64,000 bases of DNA from Streptomyces sp. TRM68416 (GTDB taxonomy: Bacteria; Actinomycetota; Actinomycetes; Streptomycetales; Streptomycetaceae): positions 62,001 through 126,000 of the forward strand of contig NZ_JACVWU010000017.1 in the NCBI RefSeq assembly GCF_014596915.1, in the 5' to 3' direction. A program made the translations under genes and the position numbers. Of the stretch, positions 26,934 through 35,330 are shown piece by piece; position 1 is the first letter of the stretch; each line of letters begins with the position of its first letter. The notes below the pieces were generated by a model. That model ran no database searches, had not been told where the DNA came from, and worked only from the letters and a program-made list of their open reading frames with translations.

Positions 26934-28559
26934 GGGCTGCCGGGGGAGATCGTCGCGATCCGGGACGGCGTCGTCACCGTCCAGGCGTACGAATACACCG
27001 GCGGTCTCGCACCGGGCATGCCGGCCCGCCCCCTGGGCAGGCCCCTGTCCGCGGCCCTCGGCCCCGGCCTGCTGGGCGGGATCTACGACGGCCTGCTGCG
27101 CCCGCTGGACGCCGCGGGGGAGTGGCTGTCGCCCGGCGCGCTGGACGAACGGGCCCACGGACCGCGGCCCGCACGGGAATTCGCGCCCCACGTCACGGAA
27201 GGAGACCGCGTCCAGCCCGGAGACGCTCTCGGTGAGATCCGCGACGCGGGACCGCTCCCGCTGCGGGTACTGGTGCCGCCCGGCTGCACGGGACCTGTGC
27301 GGGACCTCGCCCCGCCCGGCCGCCATCCGGAGGACGCCGTCCTCGCGACCGTGGCCGGCACCCCGGTCCGGATGACCACCCACTGGCCCGTACGCACCCC
27401 CCGCCCGGTCCGCGAACGCCAGGACACCGTGCGGCCCCTGCACACCGGCCAGCGCGCCATCGACCTGCTCTTCCCCGTCGCCCGCGGCAGCACCGTCGCC
27501 GTACCCGGCGGCTTCGGCACCGGCAAGACGATGCTGCTCCAGCAGATCGCCAAGTGGTGCGACGCCGACGTCATCGTCTACGTCGGCTGCGGCGAACGCG
27601 GCAACGAGATGGCCGACGTCATCGACGAGTTCGGCGCCCTGACCGACCCGCGCACCGGCGGCCGCCTCGCCGAGCGGACCGTGATCGTCGCCAACACCTC
27701 CAACATGCCGATGATGGCCCGCGAGGCCAGCATCTACACCGGCATCACCGTCGCCGAGTACTTCCGCGACATGGGCCTGGACGTCGTCGTCATCGCCGAC
27801 TCCACCTCCCGCTGGGCCGAGGCGCTGCGGGAGTTCGCCTCCCGCACCGGCGCCCTGCCCGCCGAGGAGGGCTACCCCGCCGGGCTGGCCTCCGCCGTCG
27901 CCGCGTTCTACGAACGCGCCGGCACGGTCACCACCCTCGGCGGACGCAGCGGCTCCGTCACGGTCATCGGCGCGGTGTCGCCACCCGGCGGTGACATGGC
28001 CGAACCGGTCACCGCCCACACCCAGCGCTTCGTGCGCTGCCTGTGGACCCTCGACCGGGACCTCGCCTACGCCCGCCACTACCCGGCCGTCTCCTGGGCC
28101 GAGTCGTTCTCCCGCGACGCCGAGGCGCTCGGCGCCCACCTCGCCGCCACCGACGACCCCGGCCTGCCCGCCCGCCGGGCCCGGGTGGCCGGTCTGCTCG
28201 CCGAGGCCGACCGGCTCGCGGACCTGGTCGACCTGCTCGGCATCACCGCGCTGCCCGACCAGGAACGCATCAGCGTCCTCGGCGGCCGGCTCGTACGCGA
28301 AGGAGTACTCCAGCAGAGCGCCCTGTCCGCACGGGACGCCTACAGCGGCACGGAGAAGACCGCCGCGCTGGCCGAGGCGGTGCTGGCGGTCGTCGACCGC
28401 TGCCGCGAACTGGCCGGTACGGGCGTGCCGGCGGCCCGCATCGAGGAGGTGGACTTCTCACCCGTCCTGCGCGCTCGCGAGGAGGCGGGCCCGCACGACG
28501 CGGCGACGGTGGACACACTGCGCGAGACCTTGCTCGCCCGGCTCCGGGAGGTGACATGA
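26811..28559 (+). CDS. V/A-type ATPase catalytic subunit A
   Basis: A 582-residue catalytic subunit. GTG 26811 is chosen because it equals the duplicated start and follows GGGGGAG. Residues ~10-75 form the beta-barrel (RILRVAGPLVEAAQVRGAAM), ~110-190 the non-homologous bulge typical of A subunits, and ~220-430 the nucleotide domain with P-loop GGFGTGKT (233-240), 'VYVGCGERGNEMADVIDEF', the Walker B strand DVVVIADSTSRWAEALRE and GYPAGLASAVAAFYERAG. This is the ATP-binding chain of the A3B3 head; all catalytic motifs are intact. Confidence 0.96.
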   Translation: MGTLTRTPPGAGRILRVAGPLVEAAQVRGAAMYDLVALGAAGLPGEIVAIRDGVVTVQAYEYTGGLAPGMPARPLGRPLSAALGPGLLGGIYDGLLRPLDAAGEWLSPGALDERAHGPRPAREFAPHVTEGDRVQPGDALGEIRDAGPLPLRVLVPPGCTGPVRDLAPPGRHPEDAVLATVAGTPVRMTTHWPVRTPRPVRERQDTVRPLHTGQRAIDLLFPVARGSTVAVPGGFGTGKTMLLQQIAKWCDADVIVYVGCGERGNEMADVIDEFGALTDPRTGGRLAERTVIVANTSNMPMMAREASIYTGITVAEYFRDMGLDVVVIADSTSRWAEALREFASRTGALPAEEGYPAGLASAVAAFYERAGTVTTLGGRSGSVTVIGAVSPPGGDMAEPVTAHTQRFVRCLWTLDRDLAYARHYPAVSWAESFSRDAEALGAHLAATDDPGLPARRARVAGLLAEADRLADLVDLLGITALPDQERISVLGGRLVREGVLQQSALSARDAYSGTEKTAALAEAVLAVVDRCRELAGTGVPAARIEEVDFSPVLRAREEAGPHDAATVDTLRETLLARLREVT

Positions 28560-29935
28560 ACACAGGCGTGGAGTACACCTCGGTGCGCGAACTGCGCGGC
28601 CCGCTGGCCGTCGTCGACAAGGTCGAGGGCGTCGGCTGGGACGAGTTCGTCCGGCTCACCCCCGACGAGGGCGAGCCGCGCCACGGACTCGTCCTGGAGG
28701 TCGACCGCGACACGGCCGTCGTACAGGTGCTGGAGGACACCGCCGGCCTGGACCCGGCCCGCCTGCGCGCCGCCTTCACCGGGACCCCCCTGCACATTCC
28801 CGTGGGGTCCGGCTGGCTGGGCCGGGTGTGCAACGGGCGCGGCGAGCCCCTCGACGGAGGCCCGCCCGTCTTCGGCACGACCACCTCCGCGGTCGGCGGC
28901 AACCCCGTCAACCCGGTACGCCGCGAGCCGCCCGCCGATCCGGTCCTCACCGGCGTCAGCGCCGTCGACGCCCTCACCACCCTCGTACGCGGCCAGAAAC
29001 TGCCCGTGTTCTCCGCGGCGGGCCTGCCGCACCTGGAACTCGCCGCACAGATCGCCGCCCAGTCGACGGCCGGCGGAGAGCCGTTCTGCGTGGTCTTCGC
29101 CGCGATGGGAGTGACCCACGCCGACGCGGCCTTCGTCCGCGACGCCCTGGAGGAGCGCTCCGCGGCCGGGGAACTGGTGCTGCTGCTCAACACCGCCGAC
29201 GACCCCGTGATCGAGCGCATCCTGACCCCGCGCATCGCCCTGACCGTCGCCGAGCGGCTCGCCTTCGCCGAGGGCCGGCACGTCCTCGTGGTGATGACCG
29301 ACATGACCAGCTACGCCGAGGCGCTGCGCGAGGTGTCCGCCGCCCGCGGCGAGATCCCGGCCCGCCGCGCCTACCCCGGCTACCTCTACAGCGACCTGGC
29401 GTCCCTGTACGAGCGCTGCGGCCGCATCCGCGGCCTGCCGGGGTCCGTCACCGTGCTGCCGGTGCTCACCATGCCCGCCGGTGACGTCACCCACCCCGTG
29501 CCGGACCTCACCGGATACATCACCGAGGGCCAGATCGTGCTCTCCCGCCGGACGCACGCCCAGGGCGTCTACCCGCCGGTCGACGCGCTGTCCTCGCTGT
29601 CCCGCCTGATGCGCAAGGGCGCGGGACCCGGCCGCACCCGCGAGGACCACCTCGACGTCGCGGCCCAGCTGCTCTCCGCCCTGGCCCGCGCCCGCCAGGT
29701 CGGCGAACTCGCCGACCTCGTCGGCCGGGCGGCGCTCAGCCCCGCCGACCGCGCCTACCTGGACTTCGAGGAGGCGTTCAGTCGCGGACTGGTGGACCAG
29801 CGGCGCGACGAGACGCGCACGCTGGAACAGACACTGGAGCGGGCCTGGCAGGTGCTGCTCACCCTGCCGCGCAGCCAACTGTCCATGCTGCCCGCCCGCT
29901 TCCTCGACGCCCGCCCGTCACCGGACGGCAGGTGA
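28556..29935 (+). CDS. V/A-type ATPase regulatory subunit B
   Basis: A 459-residue non-catalytic head subunit. It starts in a four-base overlap with subunit A. The opening YTSVRELRGPLAVVDKVEGV, the bulge GRVCNGRGEPLDGGP, the place of the P-loop replaced by FSAAGLPHLELAAQIAAQ, and VVMTDMTSYAEALREVSAAR plus RRAYPGYLYSDLASLYERCG are diagnostic. The C-terminus (SRLMRKGAGPGRTREDHLDV) is intact. Together with A it completes the hexamer. Confidence 0.96.
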   Translation: MNTGVEYTSVRELRGPLAVVDKVEGVGWDEFVRLTPDEGEPRHGLVLEVDRDTAVVQVLEDTAGLDPARLRAAFTGTPLHIPVGSGWLGRVCNGRGEPLDGGPPVFGTTTSAVGGNPVNPVRREPPADPVLTGVSAVDALTTLVRGQKLPVFSAAGLPHLELAAQIAAQSTAGGEPFCVVFAAMGVTHADAAFVRDALEERSAAGELVLLLNTADDPVIERILTPRIALTVAERLAFAEGRHVLVVMTDMTSYAEALREVSAARGEIPARRAYPGYLYSDLASLYERCGRIRGLPGSVTVLPVLTMPAGDVTHPVPDLTGYITEGQIVLSRRTHAQGVYPPVDALSSLSRLMRKGAGPGRTREDHLDVAAQLLSALARARQVGELADLVGRAALSPADRAYLDFEEAFSRGLVDQRRDETRTLEQTLERAWQVLLTLPRSQLSMLPARFLDARPSPDGR

Positions 29936-29939
29936 TCCC

Positions 29940-30551
29940 ATGGCGGAACTCCGGGTACCGCCCGGCCGGGCCGGACGGATGCGACTGCGCCGCAGCCTCG
30001 ACGTCGCCCGCCGCGGCGCCGACCTGCTCGACCAGAAACTGGCCGTCCTGCGCGCGCGCCACGAGGAAGTCCGGCACGCCGAGGCCGTCGCCCGGGACCA
30101 CTGGCACGAGCGGCTGCGGGAGGCCGAGACCTGGCTGCGGCGCGGGCTGCTGCTCGGCGGCGAGGACGCCCTGGACCCACCGAACTCCAGCCGCCCGGCC
30201 GAGCTGGACATCGAGTGGACGGCCACGATGGGCGTACGCCACCCCGCCACCGCCACCTGCCGGGTACCGGGACGGGAGTCGGGCGACCCGGCCCCCGCGA
30301 ACACCGCCCTGGTCCACGCCGAGGCCGCCTACGCCACCGCCCTGTGCGCCGCCGCCGAGTACGCAGCGGCCCGGGCCGCGGCCCACGCCGTGGGCGACGA
30401 GGTCCTGCGCACCCGGCAGCGGGTACGGGCACTGCGCCGCCACTGGGTACCGCGCCTGGAGACGGCCCTGGCCCGCGCGGACGCCGCCCTGGAACAGAGC
30501 GAGCACGAGGACGCCGTACGCAGGCGGTGGGCCGCGCGGACCCACGACTGA
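29940..30551 (+). CDS. V/A-type ATPase subunit D (central stalk)
   Basis: A 203-residue protein. The first helix starts RVPPGRAGRMRLRRSLDVAR, then RGADLLDQKLAVLRARHEEV, the N-terminal helix of D subunits; a matching long helix follows near the C-terminus (RQRVRALRRHWVPRLETALA). The two would form the antiparallel coiled coil that turns inside the A3B3 head. It is the last gene of the operon. With it the set has every core subunit except a separate second copy of G/H. Confidence 0.9.
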   Translation: MAELRVPPGRAGRMRLRRSLDVARRGADLLDQKLAVLRARHEEVRHAEAVARDHWHERLREAETWLRRGLLLGGEDALDPPNSSRPAELDIEWTATMGVRHPATATCRVPGRESGDPAPANTALVHAEAAYATALCAAAEYAAARAAAHAVGDEVLRTRQRVRALRRHWVPRLETALARADAALEQSEHEDAVRRRWAARTHD

Positions 30552-30656
30552 CGACCCGGGGGCGCCCGTCCGAACGTGCCACTGCGCTCCACCGCGCGGA
30601 GCCCCGGCCACACCGGGCCGCGAGGCCCTCTGAGCGCCATCCGTATGCTCCCGGCC

Positions 30657-31481
30657 ATGAGATTCTTCCGGACCCGCGGCCGAAGCGACGCCCGACGGAT
30701 GGCGGGAACGCCGCTGGCCGAGGCCAAAGCCCTCTACGAAGCCGGGCGTTACGCCGAGGCGGAGGCCGAGGCGCGGGCCGTGGCCCGGTCACGGTCACGC
30801 GACGACGAGTACGCGGCCGTCGCCCTGAACATCGCCGCGCTCGCCGCGGGCGCCCAGGGCCGCCACGCCGAGTCGCTCGCCACCTACGACGAAGCGCTGC
30901 CCGCCTTCGGGCGGATATTCGGCGCCGGACACTGGCTGACCCTGAAGCTGCGCTCGGACCGCGCCCAGCAGATGGTCTCGCTCGGCCGGTACGCCGAGTG
31001 CGAGGCGGAGTGTGCGGCCGTCGCCGAGGCCGCGGGCCGCGGTACCGGCCCGGAGATGGCGCTCCTGGCCGCGGCCGCCCGCAATGGGCTGGTCTTCGCC
31101 CTCAACGGGCAGGGGCGCCACCGGGAGGCGGAAGCACTCGCCCGCGAGGCCCTGGCCGCCCATCGCGCCGAGGACCGGACGTCCCTCGTGCTGCGGCTCG
31201 GCCTGGCGCGCAGCCTCAACGGCCAAGCCCGCCACGAGGACGCCCTCACCGAGGCGCAGGGCGCCGACGAGCTGTACCGCGCCCTGCCCGAACACCAGCG
31301 CCGTCCGGATACGGGCGCCGTCGAAGTGGCCCTTGCCACCGCCCTGTTGGGGTTGGGCCGCACTCCCGACGCCCGTCGCCGGGCCGCGGCCGCTCACGAC
31401 GCCTGCCTGGCCTCCTTCGGCCCCCGCCACCGCCGTACCGCCGAAGCCCGCACGCTGCTCGAACGCATCGACGGCACCTGA
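30657..31481 (+). CDS. TPR-repeat protein, probably leaderless mRNA
   Basis: A 274-residue soluble protein built from about five tetratricopeptide-like repeats of ~42 residues (AKALYEAGRYAEAEAEARAV, AQGRHAESLATYDEALPAFG, SLGRYAECEAECAAVAEAAG, GQGRHREAEALAREALAAHR, LGLGRTPDARRRAAAAHDAC). It is a scaffold protein of unknown partner. No ribosome site precedes ATG 30657; instead a TATGCT hexamer sits seven bases before it, a common sign of leaderless transcription in Streptomyces. Confidence 0.8.
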   Translation: MRFFRTRGRSDARRMAGTPLAEAKALYEAGRYAEAEAEARAVARSRSRDDEYAAVALNIAALAAGAQGRHAESLATYDEALPAFGRIFGAGHWLTLKLRSDRAQQMVSLGRYAECEAECAAVAEAAGRGTGPEMALLAAAARNGLVFALNGQGRHREAEALAREALAAHRAEDRTSLVLRLGLARSLNGQARHEDALTEAQGADELYRALPEHQRRPDTGAVEVALATALLGLGRTPDARRRAAAAHDACLASFGPRHRRTAEARTLLERIDGT

Positions 31482-31496
31482 CACGGGGCACAGGGG

Positions 31497-32804
31497 TCAG
31501 TGCCCGGCGCCCGCCGGCGTGCGGGAGAGGTGGGCGGTGAACCAGTCGCGGGCCAGTTCGGCGACCGTGGTCAGGGCGCCGGGCTCCTCGAAGAGGTGGG
31601 TCGCGCCGGGGACGACGGCGATCCGGTGCGGGCAGCGCAGGCGGTCGGCCGCCAGCCGGTTGAGGCTGAGGACCTGCGTGTCGCGCGAGCCGACGACGAG
31701 CAGGGTCGGGGCCCGCACCTGCGACAGGGCGGCCGGTGCCGCGAGGTCGGGGCGACCGCCGCGGGAGACTACGGCGCGGATGTCGGCGCCCGGGAAGGCG
31801 GCGGCCTCCAGGGCGGCGGCCGCGCCCGTGCTGGCCCCGAAGTAGGCGACCGGCAGGCCGGTCTCCCGGCCCAGCCAGAGGGCGGCGGTGTGCAGCCGCC
31901 GGGCGAGCAGGCCGATGTCGAAGACGTTCGCCCGGTCGCTCTCCTCGGCCTCGGTGAGCAGATCGAGCAGCAGCGTGCCGAGACCGGCCCGGTTGAGGAC
32001 GTCGGCGACCCGGCGGTTGCGCGGACTGTGCCGGCTGCTGCCGCTGCCGTGCGCGAAGGCGACCACCGCCGGTGCCCCCTCGGGCAGCACGAGCCGCGCG
32101 GCGAGCCGGACGTGGCCGACGGGCACCGTGGTGTGCTCGTTGCGCGTCGCGGACTCCGACGTTCCCGCGGTCCGGGCCGCCCGCGCCAGGAGCGCGGTCA
32201 CCTCCCCGTCGCCGACCTGCTCGAAGTCGTCGTACCAGGCGCCGACCGCGCCCAGAAGACGCACCGGCAGCAGACAGACCACCTGGTCGGCGACCGCGCG
32301 CAGCCGGTCGACGGTGCTGTGCGGACCGACCGGGACGGCCAGCACGACCCGGGCCGCGCCCCGGTCCCGCACGATCCGGCAGGCGGCCTCCGCGGTGGCG
32401 CCGGTGGCCAGGCCGTCGTCCACCACCACCGCCGTACGGCCGGTCAGCGGCAGCGGCTCGCGACCGGAGCGGTAGCGGCGCAGGCGCCGGTCGAGCTCGG
32501 CCCGCTGGGCCTCCTCCACGGCCGCCTGCTCGCCCGCGCCCAGCCGGACGCCGGCGAGCACGTCGTCGTTGAGGACGCGTACCCCGCCCTCCCCGACGGC
32601 GCCGAAGCCCAGCTCCGGCTGCCAGGGCAGTCCCAGCTTGCGCACCACGAGCACGTCCAGGGGAGCGCCGAGGGCGCGGGCCACCTCGTGCGCCACGGGC
32701 ACCCCGCCCCGCGGCAGGCCCAGCACCACCACGTCCCCGGACCGCAGGTGGTGCAGGCGCCGGGCCAGCCGGCGCCCCGCGTCCGCACGGTTCTCGAAGC
32801 GCAT
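31497..32804 (-). CDS. Phosphoribosyltransferase fused to a dienelactone-hydrolase-like domain
   Basis: A 435-residue two-domain protein. Residues ~1-215 form a type I phosphoribosyltransferase with the PRPP loop VVVDDGLATGATAEAA (~residues 120-135) and a hood starting LPRGGVPVAHEVARALGAPL. Residues ~225-435 form an alpha/beta hydrolase of dienelactone-hydrolase type: FAHGSGSSRHSPRN (oxyanion), nucleophile elbow YFGASTGAAAALEAA (G-A-S-T-G), acid SRDTQVL and a terminal GATHLFEE His. The phosphoribosyltransferase part resembles Rv0571c, a DosR-regulon gene. Start 32804 follows GAGGAGG. Substrates are unknown. A box lies about 120 bp upstream. Confidence 0.88.
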   Translation of the reverse strand: MRFENRADAGRRLARRLHHLRSGDVVVLGLPRGGVPVAHEVARALGAPLDVLVVRKLGLPWQPELGFGAVGEGGVRVLNDDVLAGVRLGAGEQAAVEEAQRAELDRRLRRYRSGREPLPLTGRTAVVVDDGLATGATAEAACRIVRDRGAARVVLAVPVGPHSTVDRLRAVADQVVCLLPVRLLGAVGAWYDDFEQVGDGEVTALLARAARTAGTSESATRNEHTTVPVGHVRLAARLVLPEGAPAVVAFAHGSGSSRHSPRNRRVADVLNRAGLGTLLLDLLTEAEESDRANVFDIGLLARRLHTAALWLGRETGLPVAYFGASTGAAAALEAAAFPGADIRAVVSRGGRPDLAAPAALSQVRAPTLLVVGSRDTQVLSLNRLAADRLRCPHRIAVVPGATHLFEEPGALTTVAELARDWFTAHLSRTPAGAGH

Positions 32805-32922
32805 GGCCGCCTCCTCGCGCGCGCATCGCACCGCCGTGACGGCGGAACGTCTCTCCTTCCATTGCACCGCTTCACGGGGCGGCGCGGCAGGGCCCTCCGG
32901 GGGGCTGTTCAGGCCCGTGAGC

Positions 32923-32937
32923 GGGGCCCTTCGGCCC
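32923..32937. promoter_or_regulatory. Putative DevR-type box upstream of the phosphoribosyltransferase gene
   Basis: GGGGCCCTTCGGCCC, 118 bp before the start codon at 32804 (reverse strand). Confidence 0.5.
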
Positions 32938-33136
32938 ATGGCAGGGACGCCACGACCCCGCACGCTGGAGGGACGGAAAGGGCGTTGGCGGAAGGCGGCA
33001 CGCAAAGGCGGGAAGGACCCACCCGCTTCTCGCGGATCCTGATTGCGCGGTGCGCGGCCCGAAGCCGCTTCTCCGCGTCCGGAGTGGGGGTCCTTCCCGT
33101 CACCTCCAGCACACCACACCCACCGCGCGGCCACCA

Positions 33137-33150
33137 GGGCCGATCGGCCC
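33137..33150. promoter_or_regulatory. Perfect palindromic DevR-type box just before the beta-CASP gene
   Basis: GGGCCGATCGGCCC, a perfect 14-bp palindrome that ends only 22 bp before the start codon at 33173. This is much closer than the other boxes, so a start further in, a very short leader, or repression should be considered. Confidence 0.6.
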
Positions 33151-33172
33151 GACCTCGGAGGAGGGCAATGTC

Positions 33173-34609
33173 ATGACCACCGTGGCGAGCGACCCGGAGG
33201 GCGGCACACCGACGCGGTCCCGTCCCGCACTGCTGACCTTCCTCGGCGGCGTGGGAACGGTCACCGGCAGCAAGTTCCTCGTCGAGAGCGACCACGCGCG
33301 CGTACTCGTCGACTGCGGCCTCTTCCAGGGCCTGGCCGACCTGCGCCGGCGCAACTGGCGCAAACTGCCCTGCGACGCCGAGGACATCGAGACGGTGGTC
33401 ATCACCCATGCCCACCTCGACCACTGCGGCTATCTGCCGCGGCTCACCCGCCACGGCTTCCGCGGCAGGATCGTCACCACCGAGTACACCGCACGGCTGA
33501 TGGAGATCGTGCTGCTGGACAGCGCCAAGCTCCAGACGGAGGCGGCCCGGCACGCCAACGAGCACGGCTGGTCCAAGCACCGCCCCGCGCTGCCGCTGTA
33601 CGACGACTCGGACGTGGACCGCACCCTGAAGCTCCTGCAGCCCGTGCCTACCGGCACCCCGGTGGACATCGCCACCGGCACCCGGCTCACCCTGCACCCC
33701 GCCGGACACATCCTCGGCTCCTCCTGGGTGCACCTCACCCTGGAGGACGGCCACACCCTCGCCGTCAGCGGGGACCTCGGCCGCCCCGGGCACCCCCTGC
33801 TGAGCCCTCCGGAGCCGTTCTCCGGGGCGGACGTGCTGCTGATGGAGTCGACCTACGGCAACCGGCGGCACGAGGAGGCGGCGGGCCGCGCGCACTTCGC
33901 CGACGCGGTGACCCGCACCCTCGCCCGCGGAGGCACCGTCGTCATCCCCGCGTTCGCCCTCGACCGCACCGAGGTCGTCCTGCACGAACTCGCCGAACTG
34001 CGCCGTACCGGCCGGCTCCCGGCGGCGGTGCCGGTCTACGTGGACAGCCCGATGGCGCTCGCCGCCCTCGACGTGTACCGGGACGCCCTGCTCACCCGGG
34101 CGCCCGAGCTGCGGCCCGAGATCGCGCTGGCCGGCACCGACGCGCTGAGCCCCGAACCGTTCCGCCTGATCCGGTCGATCCAGGAGTCCGTGGACCTCAG
34201 CCGTACCGGCGGGCCCGCCGTCATCGTCTCGGCCTCCGGCATGGCCACCGGCGGCCGCGTCCTGCACCACCTGCGGCGGCTGCTGCCCGACCCGCGCAAC
34301 GCCGTCGTCGTGGTGGGCTTCGCGGCGCAGGGCACGCGCGCCCGCGACCTCGTCGACGGCGCCAAGGCGCTCAAGATGTTCGGAGAGTACGTACCGGTGC
34401 GCGCCCGGGTCGCCGACGTACCGCACTTCTCGGCACACGCCGACGCCGGTCAGGTCATCGAGTGGCTGCGCGGGGCACCGCCGCCGCACACCACCTACCT
34501 CGTGCACGGCGAGCCCGAAGCGGCCGAGGCACTGCGCGACCGCATCGACCGGACCCTGGGCTGGACGGCGGTGGTGCCGCGCTCCGGGGAGCGGGTGCTG
34601 GTGCGCTGA
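33173..34609 (+). CDS. Metallo-beta-lactamase/beta-CASP family ribonuclease-like protein
   Basis: A 478-residue protein of the CPSF73-like group. The zinc motif 2 THAHLDHCG (His79, His81, Asp83, His84) and later ligands (GHILGSSWV, VSGDLGRPGHPL, 'MESTYGNRRHEE') are present, followed by the beta-CASP insert (GGTVVIPAFALDRTEVVLHE, VYVDSPMALAALDVY, VIVSASGMATGGRVLHHLRR) and RMBL domain (VPHFSAHADAGQVIEWL). Such proteins are RNA endo/exonucleases. In M. tuberculosis and Streptomyces the housekeeping RNase J is separate, so this is an extra, regulon-bound enzyme. The ATG follows GGAGGAGGG. Confidence 0.92.
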   Translation: MTTVASDPEGGTPTRSRPALLTFLGGVGTVTGSKFLVESDHARVLVDCGLFQGLADLRRRNWRKLPCDAEDIETVVITHAHLDHCGYLPRLTRHGFRGRIVTTEYTARLMEIVLLDSAKLQTEAARHANEHGWSKHRPALPLYDDSDVDRTLKLLQPVPTGTPVDIATGTRLTLHPAGHILGSSWVHLTLEDGHTLAVSGDLGRPGHPLLSPPEPFSGADVLLMESTYGNRRHEEAAGRAHFADAVTRTLARGGTVVIPAFALDRTEVVLHELAELRRTGRLPAAVPVYVDSPMALAALDVYRDALLTRAPELRPEIALAGTDALSPEPFRLIRSIQESVDLSRTGGPAVIVSASGMATGGRVLHHLRRLLPDPRNAVVVVGFAAQGTRARDLVDGAKALKMFGEYVPVRARVADVPHFSAHADAGQVIEWLRGAPPPHTTYLVHGEPEAAEALRDRIDRTLGWTAVVPRSGERVLVR

Positions 34610-34611
34610 GC

Positions 34612-34643
34612 CTCAGTAGTGCCTCAGTAGGACCTCAGTAGGG
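34612..34643. repeat. Triple CCTCAGTAG repeat
   Basis: cctcagtagtg-cctcagtagga-cctcagtaggg, an 11-bp period between the beta-CASP stop and the end of the reverse small gene. On the reverse strand it contains the small gene's TGA. Confidence 0.65.
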
Positions 34644-34730
34644 CATGGGCCGCCCGGAGGGCGTGCGCAGGTCCTGGGGCTCGGGACGACGGACGGGCCG
34701 GGGCTGCCTGGTCTCCTGAATGCGCTTCAT
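34635..34730 (-). CDS. Small 31-residue hypothetical protein
   Basis: A small gene on the reverse strand. It reads MKRIQETRQPRPVRRPEPQD and ends LRTPSGRPMPY, a basic, Pro/Arg-rich peptide with no membrane segment. GGGAGG lies eight bases before the ATG, which is as good as the ribosome sites of the larger genes. It is divergent from the small membrane protein at 34995, and box-like palindromes lie between the two. I do not know a function. Confidence 0.5.
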   Translation of the reverse strand: MKRIQETRQPRPVRRPEPQDLRTPSGRPMPY

Positions 34731-34839
34731 GACCGTCGCCTCCCGGCACGTCGTCCGCGGTTCGTCCCGCGCGTACCGGCAAGCCTTGTCCTCGCCCGGC
34801 CGCCGTGCCATGAGGCCATCGACCCCCGATCATGGGCCG

Positions 34840-34901
34840 GGCCGTACCGGCCGAGGGGGGCCGACCGGCCCACCCCGCCCGGGCAAGGGCCGGGCCGGCC
34901 C
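34840..34901. promoter_or_regulatory. Cluster of DevR-type box candidates
   Basis: Best site GGGGCCGACCGGCCC at 34857-34871, flanked by GGGCCGTACCGGCC (34840-34853) and GGGCCGGGCCGGCCC (34887-34901). They lie 95-155 bp before the gene at 34995 and 110-170 bp before the divergent small gene at 34730. Confidence 0.55.
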
Positions 34902-34994
34902 TGCGTTCGGGCCGCACGGCTCATGCGGCCGAAGCCCCGACGGGGTTCGCTGGAGGTGAGGAGGAACAGCCACCGACCGGAGGGGGAGAGGACC

Positions 34995-35201
34995 GTGGGT
35001 ACGAGTCTCACACCGGAGTTCTGGGAGCGGTTCGCGCTCCTGCTGTTCGCGGCGATGGGGGTGACCTTCGCCCTCGCCGCACTGTTCGACGCGCTCGCGC
35101 TGCGCCACCAGGTCCGTCGCGCGCAGCGGACTCCGGCCGTGCCGGCACGGGCCCCGCACCGGCCCGAGACCGTGGACCACCGTACGTCCGTCAACTGCTG
35201 A
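34995..35201 (+). CDS. Small single-span membrane protein
   Basis: A 68-residue protein from GTG 34995, which follows GGGGGAGAGG. Residues ~12-33 (FALLLFAAMGVTFALAALFD) form one membrane helix; the tail is basic and Pro-rich. No known domain. Small membrane proteins of this kind are often stress-induced. Box-like palindromes upstream suggest it belongs to the island's regulon. Confidence 0.65.
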   Translation: MGTSLTPEFWERFALLLFAAMGVTFALAALFDALALRHQVRRAQRTPAVPARAPHRPETVDHRTSVNC

Positions 35202-35249
35202 GGCACCGCACCCGGCCGGGTCGCACGTCGCCCCGGACGGCCTCCTCGT

Positions 35250-35285
35250 GGCTCCCCGCCGTCGGCGCGGCGGGGGGCCTTCATG
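35250..35285. terminator. Terminator hairpin between the small membrane protein and flavodoxin genes
   Basis: GGCTCCCCGCCG (35250-35261) pairs with CGGCGGGGGGCC (35268-35279) with one G-T pair and a six-base loop; it is followed by a 20-bp repeat (TCATGTCGTT at 35281 and 35301). It serves convergent genes. Confidence 0.65.
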
Positions 35286-35330
35286 TCGTTGGGGGAGCCT
35301 TCATGTCGTTGGTTGTGGGCCGCCGTGTCC

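Larger units (their letters stand above)
32805..33172. other. Intergenic region with two DevR-type boxes
   Basis: A 368-bp divergent promoter region between the phosphoribosyltransferase and the metallo-hydrolase. I see no gene. It contains boxes at 32923 and 33137, and a GC-rich stretch with 'cgcttctcgcgga'/'gcttctccgcgtcc' repeats at about 33030-33075. Confidence 0.6.

Noticed and set aside
33137..33150. Box-type palindromes as terminators
   Set aside because: They lie upstream of genes, often between divergent starts, have two-base centres rather than loops, and no T-runs.
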